Source: Actinomycetota bacterium
GTDB lineage: Bacteria > Actinomycetota > Actinomycetes > S36-B12 > UBA5976
Length of the DNA: 12,712 nt
NCBI GenBank assembly: GCA_947447095.1
Contig: CANFIL010000030.1
Coordinates: forward strand, 1-12,712
Direction of reading: 5' to 3'
In this document: positions 8,007-12,712 of the stretch, piece after piece
Numbering within the stretch: position 1 is the stretch's first letter
How the letters are laid out: every line of letters starts with the position of its first letter
Program-made: the position numbers and the translations under genes
Notes under the pieces: model-generated
Seen by the model: the letters and a program-made list of their open reading frames with translations, nothing else
What the model was told of the DNA's origin: nothing
Databases searched by the model: none

Positions 8007-10339
8007 TGGACGCGCGTTTGGCCACGTTTGCTTTGGGTGTCTGGACGTCGGCGGCAACATTCGTAAGCGTTGGTCTTCGATTGCCACCACAAGCAGTTCT
8101 TTTCGCAATCGCCACGGTGACTTCTGTAGTTATTGCGATGATTCGCCGTGGCCGTCAACAGTGGTTGATGCTCGCACTCGGCATAGCGCTTGGCTCTGCG
8201 GTGGCGCTTCTTCGTGTTTGGCCGCTCATCCAGCATCCTCTGCATGCCGTTGCTGATTCTGGCGCAATCAGTCACGTCCGTGGCGTAGTCGCGGGTGACC
8301 CAATTGTGTTCGAGCACACAGGCGGATTGGATTGGGCGGCGCGTACGTCTGTTTTTGTACCGCTGCGCATCACAACTTTCGATGTGCATGGCATTGCTGT
8401 TCGCGGCTCAATACCGATTTCAGTATTTAGTAGCGCAGGTACCGCTGATGATTTGGCGTCACTCATTCCAGGGATGCATGTCAGCATGACAGTGAAACTC
8501 GCTTCCGCCTCGGTTGGTCGCCCTGTTGCTGCTACCGCAAGCGCACTTTCAGTTCGGGTAGATCGTGGGCCGCCCAGATTTCAAGGAGTTGCTGCTGCTC
8601 TTCGACATGGCTTGCAACAGAGTCTGAAGAGTTCGCCTCGGGAAGCGCGTGCTTTGGTGCCAGGACTCGCATTAGGTGATAGTTCTGCGTTGCAACCCGA
8701 CCTCAAGTCGGCAATGCAGTCAGCCGGGCTTACTCATTTGATTGCCGTGTCCGGAGCGAACGTTTCGCTACTTGTGCTCATCGTGATGCGCCTTCTCGTT
8801 CGACGTTCCAGATCAACGCAATTCGTTGGCGTTCTCTTTGCACTTGCCGCTTTTGTAATTCTTGTACGTCCGCAACCAAGCGTTCTGCGTGCCAGCGTGA
8901 TGGGGGTGATCGTTGTGCTGTCACATTTTCGCGGTGCTCGCGTCCTGCCGCTACCTGCATTAGCTACGGCAATCATTGTGCTGGTTGCGCTGGATCCGTG
9001 GCTGGCTGTTTCGTATGGCTTTGCACTCTCTGTAGTTGCAACTGGTGGCTTAATTATGTTTGCACCAGCCTTTGTTAGATTTCTCGACAACTGGATGCCA
9101 CCTCACATTCCACGATGGCTCGTTGACACCTTGGCTGTCACTATGTGTGCACAATTTGCTGTCTTGCCGTTGATGGTTTCACTGTCATCTCCAATTTCAC
9201 TTGCCTCCATTCCGGCAAACGTTGTTGCAGTTCCATTAGCGGCGCCGGCCATGGTGTTCGGTTTGTTGGCTTCAGTGTTATCTGTTTTTAGTGCGCTCGT
9301 GGCGCGATTGATTGTGGAATTCGCCGTGTGGCCAGCTGTCGGTATCGCGGGAATTGCGCATTGGGCTGCTGCACAATCGTGGCTTGTTATCCCATGGCCG
9401 CACGGCGTCGTAGGTGTGAGTCTGGCGCTCGGCCTTGTTGCATTAACAATTCACAGCGCGATTTTCTGGCGCTCTCTCTCGGGTCACAGTCATACCCACA
9501 TCGTGGCAACTCTGATGTGTTTCGTCTTTCTGCTGTGGAACCCGCCGACTCTGCAACTGCGATCTTGGCCAGCAGCAAACTGGATCATGGTCGCCTGTGA
9601 CGTTGGTCAAGGCGATGGTGCCGTGATTCGAACTGGTCCACACGCGGCAGTCGTGATTGATGTTGGGCCAGACCCGCAAGCGATGGACCGATGCCTAAAC
9701 CGTCTTCATGTTTCGGCGATTCCTTTACTCGTGCTTACTCACTTTCACGCCGACCATGTTGGGGGACTCGATTCCGTTCTTCGAGGCAGGCGTATCGGCC
9801 AGGTATGGACCACGGCGTTACAAGAACCCGAGCTCACAACGTCATTTGCGCTTCGAGACCTTAAGGCTCACCAACTCACCGAGCATGTGGTGACCTACCC
9901 CGAGCATGTTGTTATTGGAGAACTCGACATCAGGTGCCTTTGGCCATCGCGACTTATCCGTGGACAAGGAAGTGATCCAAACAATGCAAGCGTTGTCTTA
10001 CTCATTCGAATTCATGGCCACTCGATCCTTTTGGCCGGAGATGTTGAGCCTCCCGCACAAGCAGCAATCGCGCATCAGTACGGTGCGTTCAATGTTGATG
10101 TCCTCAAAGTTGCACACCATGGTTCGCCGCATCAAGACGCTGGTTTCGCTGTAAATGTTCATCCCCGAGAGGCCATCATTTCTGTGGGGGCAAATAACGA
10201 CTATGGGCATCCTGCACAATCAACAATTGCGATGTACGAAGCTCTGGGTTCGAAGGTTTGGCGCACCGATACACAGGGGAGCATCGCGATTGAGGAGGTG
10301 GATGGGCAACTCGTAGTCCATTCGAGTCGCGGGTCATAG
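8006..10339 (+). CDS. comEC: ComEC/Rec2 DNA-uptake channel
   Basis: This is the inner-membrane channel that imports single-stranded DNA during natural transformation. At 777 residues it is of normal length. The N-terminal region has membrane segments and a DUF4131-like soluble part. The multi-spanning Competence domain contains LVPGLALGD and LTHLIAVSGANVSLL, typical of the family. A C-terminal metallo-beta-lactamase-like domain starts at DVGQGDGAV (532-540). It keeps the metal-binding THFHADHVGG (578-587), LLAGDVE and HHGSPH (704-709), so nuclease activity looks intact. The GTG start at 8006 reuses the last base of the comEA TAG and has SD GAGG at 7997-8000, five bases upstream, indicating coupled translation. 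TAG is the stop. There is no frameshift or missing motif. Confidence 0.95.
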   Translation: MDARLATFALGVWTSAATFVSVGLRLPPQAVLFAIATVTSVVIAMIRRGRQQWLMLALGIALGSAVALLRVWPLIQHPLHAVADSGAISHVRGVVAGDPIVFEHTGGLDWAARTSVFVPLRITTFDVHGIAVRGSIPISVFSSAGTADDLASLIPGMHVSMTVKLASASVGRPVAATASALSVRVDRGPPRFQGVAAALRHGLQQSLKSSPREARALVPGLALGDSSALQPDLKSAMQSAGLTHLIAVSGANVSLLVLIVMRLLVRRSRSTQFVGVLFALAAFVILVRPQPSVLRASVMGVIVVLSHFRGARVLPLPALATAIIVLVALDPWLAVSYGFALSVVATGGLIMFAPAFVRFLDNWMPPHIPRWLVDTLAVTMCAQFAVLPLMVSLSSPISLASIPANVVAVPLAAPAMVFGLLASVLSVFSALVARLIVEFAVWPAVGIAGIAHWAAAQSWLVIPWPHGVVGVSLALGLVALTIHSAIFWRSLSGHSHTHIVATLMCFVFLLWNPPTLQLRSWPAANWIMVACDVGQGDGAVIRTGPHAAVVIDVGPDPQAMDRCLNRLHVSAIPLLVLTHFHADHVGGLDSVLRGRRIGQVWTTALQEPELTTSFALRDLKAHQLTEHVVTYPEHVVIGELDIRCLWPSRLIRGQGSDPNNASVVLLIRIHGHSILLAGDVEPPAQAAIAHQYGAFNVDVLKVAHHGSPHQDAGFAVNVHPREAIISVGANNDYGHPAQSTIAMYEALGSKVWRTDTQGSIAIEEVDGQLVVHSSRGS

Positions 10340-10347
10340 CCACATGG

Positions 10348-10353
10348 CATAGT
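10348..10353 (+). promoter_or_regulatory. Candidate -10 box of holA
   Basis: CATAGT is a five-of-six-style match to TATAGT and lies six bases before ATG 10360, in the 20-base comEC-holA gap. It would give a leaderless holA transcript in addition to any read-through from comEC. No -35 is evident. The ATGGC/GCCAT arms around it are probably chance. Confidence 0.3.
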
Positions 10354-10359
10354 TGAGCC

Positions 10360-11376
10360 ATGACCAAGAAATCGGCTATTGATGAGGCCCGTGTGGTGCT
10401 CGCAGTTGGCAAAGAATCTGTCTTGGTGCAGCGCGTTATTGATGGCGTAATGCAATCAGCGCGTGCGACTGATCCGCAAACTGTGCGAACTGATATCGCT
10501 GCGGATAATGAATCGGCTATTGGTGAATTTGCGGTTGCGATGTCGCCGTCACTCTTTGGCGAGACGAATGTTGTGGTTGTTTCTGGTATCGATGGAACGA
10601 CTGACGAATTGAACCCTGTGCTCTTGAATGCTTGTGCCAATGTCCCTGAACATGTTCGACTTGTCGTACTTCATCCAGGTGGGGTTAAAGGTAAAAAGTT
10701 ACTTGATGGAATCCGAAAGACTGGTGCGCTCGAAGCTTCGTGCTCTGAACTCAAGGGCAAAGATCTCGAGGCAGCCTTAACTGCGGAATTTCGTAAACAT
10801 GGCAAGAAACCTACGGCCGATGCCATCACGCAATTACAGCAGGCAATCGGTTCGAGCTTGAGTGAATTACTTGCTGCAATCTCTCAACTGTGTGCAGACT
10901 CTGAAACAGACATCATTGACGGTCAGATTGTCGCCTCGTTCTATGAAGGCGTTGCCGACGTTAAGGGCTGGAATGTCAGCGATGCGTTGTGGAATGCCAA
11001 GCCCATCGAAGTCCTTGAGCAATTCCGCTGGGCCGTTCACCAGGACAACGGTGCTTCAGTTCCGATGATCATTGCGATGTCGAGTGGCTTGCGCACACTC
11101 TTGAAGTACGCAGGTTCACCTGCTGGAATGTCCGAAGGTGACCTGGCATCAATGCTGGGAGTACCGCCGTGGCGTATTAAGTACTTACGCGCGCAAAAGG
11201 CTAAATGGAATCCAGAGCAGTTGGCGATGGCTACAAAGTTGTTGGCACTTGCAGACCGGGCAAGCAAGGGAACAACTTACGACCCCTCGGTCAATGGGGG
11301 AGTCAGCCTTGAATCTGCACAAAGCATGTATGAGATCGAAAAAAATCTCTTGGCGGTTAGACCGCCAAGAGATTAA
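10360..11376 (+). CDS. holA: DNA polymerase III delta subunit (clamp loader)
   Basis: HolA is the delta subunit of the replicative clamp loader, which opens the beta sliding clamp for loading on DNA. The 338-residue product has the expected size. It opens with a VVLAVGKESVLVQRVI strand-helix like the start of the delta fold. It has the family's KGKKLLDGIRKTGALE stretch and a C-terminal helical domain with LLKYAGSP and LGVPPWRIKYLRAQ, the typical HolA collar segment. Its place after comEC and before convergent rpsT matches the common actinobacterial order. The ATG at 10360 has no proper SD, and a -10-like CATAGT lies six bases upstream. The last ten codons also form the rpsT terminator hairpin, so the C-terminal NLLAVRPPRD may be shaped by RNA function. 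Confidence 0.93.
   Translation: MTKKSAIDEARVVLAVGKESVLVQRVIDGVMQSARATDPQTVRTDIAADNESAIGEFAVAMSPSLFGETNVVVVSGIDGTTDELNPVLLNACANVPEHVRLVVLHPGGVKGKKLLDGIRKTGALEASCSELKGKDLEAALTAEFRKHGKKPTADAITQLQQAIGSSLSELLAAISQLCADSETDIIDGQIVASFYEGVADVKGWNVSDALWNAKPIEVLEQFRWAVHQDNGASVPMIIAMSSGLRTLLKYAGSPAGMSEGDLASMLGVPPWRIKYLRAQKAKWNPEQLAMATKLLALADRASKGTTYDPSVNGGVSLESAQSMYEIEKNLLAVRPPRD
11339..11374 (-). terminator. Intrinsic terminator of rpsT, inside the 3' end of holA
   Basis: A perfect 14-bp stem (arms 11344-11357 and 11361-11374, each containing CTCTTGGCGGT or its complement) closes a 3-nt loop. On the minus strand it is followed by seven Ts (11345-11339, the first two inside the stem), a classic Rho-independent terminator starting 20 bases after the rpsT stop. 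On the plus strand the hairpin runs into the holA stop codon and is followed by a weak AT-rich tail, so it may also end the holA transcript. Confidence 0.92.
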
Positions 11377-11393
11377 TTAAAGTTTGTTAAAAA

Positions 11394-11651
11394 CTACTTG
11401 CTAGCTGCCTGTGCCATTGCTGACTTGCGGTTAGCTGCCTGGTTCTTGTGAATGACACCCTTTGATGCTGCCTTGTCGAGAGCGCGTGATGCGTCTACGA
11501 GAGCGGCGGAAGTCTTGGCGGCATCGCCTGAAGCAAGAGCCTCACGGAAACGACGAACCTTAGTCTTCAGAGCGCTGCGGACAGCCTTGTTGCGCTCGTG
11601 TGCAGCGTTGTTCTGCAGAATGCGCTTCTTCTGGGACTTAATGTTGGCCAC
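11394..11651 (-). CDS. rpsT: 30S ribosomal protein S20
   Basis: S20 is a small basic protein that binds 16S rRNA early in 30S assembly. The 85-residue product begins (M/V)ANIKSQKKRILQNN and is rich in Lys, Arg and Ala, with the family's AHERNKAVRSALKT segment and the GVIHKNQAANRKS tail. Although the frame stays open to ATG 11711, S20 proteins start at the MANIKSQ position. Here that is a GTG at 11651, preceded by SD AGAGG six bases upstream, so I placed the start there. It is transcribed alone, divergently from lepA, from a good promoter, and ends at a strong terminator lying within holA. Confidence 0.96.
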   Translation of the reverse strand: MANIKSQKKRILQNNAAHERNKAVRSALKTKVRRFREALASGDAAKTSAALVDASRALDKAASKGVIHKNQAANRKSAMAQAASK

Positions 11652-11689
11652 GGTTTGCCTCTTCTTTATCGGTACTTCTTGACTAACAA

Positions 11690-11719
11690 AGAGTACCCGT
11701 GACCTACCCATTTGCTCAA
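11690..11719 (-). promoter_or_regulatory. rpsT promoter
   Basis: On the minus strand, TTGAGC (-35; 11719-11714) and TACTCT (-10; 11695-11690) are separated by 18 bp. Transcription would start near 11683, giving a leader of about 30 nt that carries the rpsT SD. It is the only promoter in the window where both hexamers are convincing. Confidence 0.6.
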
Positions 11720-11749
11720 ATTGGGCAAACGTATGGAACTATTGGGTTT

Positions 11750-12712
11750 ATGGCTGCCAACACACCTCAACCGGGAGCCACGAACCCTGAAATTATCCGC
11801 AATTTCTGCATTATTGCCCATATCGACCATGGCAAGTCGACGTTGGCAGACCGCATGTTGCAGATCACTGGGGTCGTGGATCCACGTCACATGCGCGCGC
11901 AATACCTCGATCGCATGGACATCGAGCGTGAGCGTGGCATCACCATCAAGAGCCAGGCAGTTCGATTGCCATTCAAGGCAGACGACGGCATTGACTACGT
12001 TTTGAACTTGATTGACACGCCTGGTCACGTTGACTTCACGTATGAAGTGAGCCGCAGTCTTGCAGCTTGTGAAGGTGCAATCCTTCTTGTCGATGCTGCC
12101 CAAGGTATCGAAGCACAGACTCTGGCGAACCTCTATCTTGCGCTTGAAAATGATCTGACGATCATTCCGGTACTGAACAAAATTGACCTTCCAGCAGCGC
12201 AGCCTGAAAAGTATGCCGCTGAACTTGCTCACATTATTGGTTGCTCGCCAGATGATGTCCTTAAGGTCAGTGCGAAAACAGGCGTGGGCATCACTGAACT
12301 TCTCAATGAAGCTGTAAAGCAAATTCCTGCACCCGTAGGTGTTGCCGATGCTCCTGCACGTGCACTGATCTTCGACTCGGTCTACGACACGTACCGCGGT
12401 GTGGTTACTTATGTTCGTGTTGTTGACGGAAAGATTTCTGAACGCGAAAAAATCAAGATGATGAGCACGAACGAAGTGCATGAAATTCTTGAAGTTGGTG
12501 TCATCTCGCCTGAGCCAAAACCTTCCAAGGCAATTGGTGTCGGTGAAGTGGGTTACTTAATTACCGGTGTTAAGGATGTTCGTCAGTCTCGCGTTGGCGA
12601 CACCATCACACTTGCGAACAAGCCCGCGGCTGAATCTCTTGGCGGTTACCGTGATCCGCGTCCAATGGTGTTCTCGGGTTTGTACCCACTCGATGGATCT
12701 GATTTCCCATTA
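11750..12712 (+). CDS. lepA: Elongation factor 4 (LepA), 5' part
   Basis: LepA (EF4) is a ribosome-associated translational GTPase that acts in 30S biogenesis and can back-translocate ribosomes. The first 321 residues are present and the frame is open to the window edge; the full protein is about 600 residues. GTPase motifs are complete: P-loop AHIDHGKST (23-31), the switch-I region with IERERGITIKSQ, DTPGHVDF (89-96), NKID (143-146) and SAKTG. Domain II follows, including KMMST and the GEVGYLITGVKD segment typical of LepA. The ATG at 11750 is the only sensible start; it has no SD. A weak -10-like AACTAT (11737-11742) is seven bases upstream, in the 98-base divergent gap with rpsT. Confidence 0.96.
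   Translation, partial: MAANTPQPGATNPEIIRNFCIIAHIDHGKSTLADRMLQITGVVDPRHMRAQYLDRMDIERERGITIKSQAVRLPFKADDGIDYVLNLIDTPGHVDFTYEVSRSLAACEGAILLVDAAQGIEAQTLANLYLALENDLTIIPVLNKIDLPAAQPEKYAAELAHIIGCSPDDVLKVSAKTGVGITELLNEAVKQIPAPVGVADAPARALIFDSVYDTYRGVVTYVRVVDGKISEREKIKMMSTNEVHEILEVGVISPEPKPSKAIGVGEVGYLITGVKDVRQSRVGDTITLANKPAAESLGGYRDPRPMVFSGLYPLDGSDFPL

Noticed and set aside
11652..11711. Longer rpsT start at ATG 11711
   Set aside because: It would add 20 residues not found in S20 proteins, and it lies upstream of the predicted transcription start. GTG 11651 has an SD and gives the conserved ANIKSQKK start.
11707..11725. Imperfect inverted repeat (CCCATTT / AAATTGGG) in the rpsT-lepA gap as an operator
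   Set aside because: The arms need a bulge, and the overlap with the rpsT -35 region can be chance in AT-rich sequence. There is no second copy to support it.
11666..12481. A 271-codon open frame on the minus strand opposite lepA
   Set aside because: The plus strand encodes an unmistakable LepA with all GTPase motifs. The antisense frame has no recognisable domain, and such open frames arise from codon usage.
1..12712. tRNA or rRNA genes, insertion sequences, CRISPR arrays, riboswitches, prophage or defence genes
   Set aside because: Reading both strands I found no cloverleaf-like tRNA segments, transposase motifs, regularly spaced repeats or long structured leaders. No gene-free stretch exceeds 300 bases.

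Overview
This is an ordinary-looking chromosomal segment, about half G+C by eye, most likely from an actinobacterium. Three things point there. The run leuS-degV-comEA-comEC-holA-rpsT-lepA is an arrangement I know, with insertions, from Streptomyces and in part from Mycobacterium. GTG starts are used (degV, comEC, rpsT). Several genes lack a Shine-Dalgarno (SD) sequence but have a TAnnnT-like -10 box only 6-9 nt before the start codon, as in leaderless actinobacterial mRNAs. The moderate G+C and very tight spacing suggest a small-genome aquatic lineage (acI/Nanopelagicales-like). That placement is inference and was not tested.

Left part (1-3944): the 3' end of an aldehyde dehydrogenase resembling the gamma-aminobutyraldehyde type, then a stem-loop. 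An ornithine carbamoyltransferase gene follows, with its own -10 box and SD. Directly abutting it is an Old Yellow Enzyme-type flavin oxidoreductase that carries an in-frame TAG after codon 19. On the opposite strand, converging on it with a 4-base overlap, is an EamA/DMT-family transporter. That transporter diverges from leuS across a gap of about 45 bases.

Central and right part (3945-12712): leuS and degV (2-base gap); then comEA and comEC (1-base overlap), the inner-membrane DNA-uptake pair; then holA, the clamp-loader delta subunit. rpsT (ribosomal protein S20) lies on the minus strand and converges on holA. Its terminator hairpin is built into the last codons of holA. rpsT and lepA diverge from a 98-base gap, and lepA runs off the right edge.

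Functionally the right part is housekeeping (tRNA charging, lipid binding, competence, replication, translation). The left part is accessory nitrogen and redox metabolism. I see no mobile element, tRNA or rRNA gene, CRISPR array or unknown multigene system. The observations most worth checking are the in-frame stop in the flavin oxidoreductase, the recurrent leaderless-type start architecture, and the rpsT terminator that doubles as holA coding sequence.
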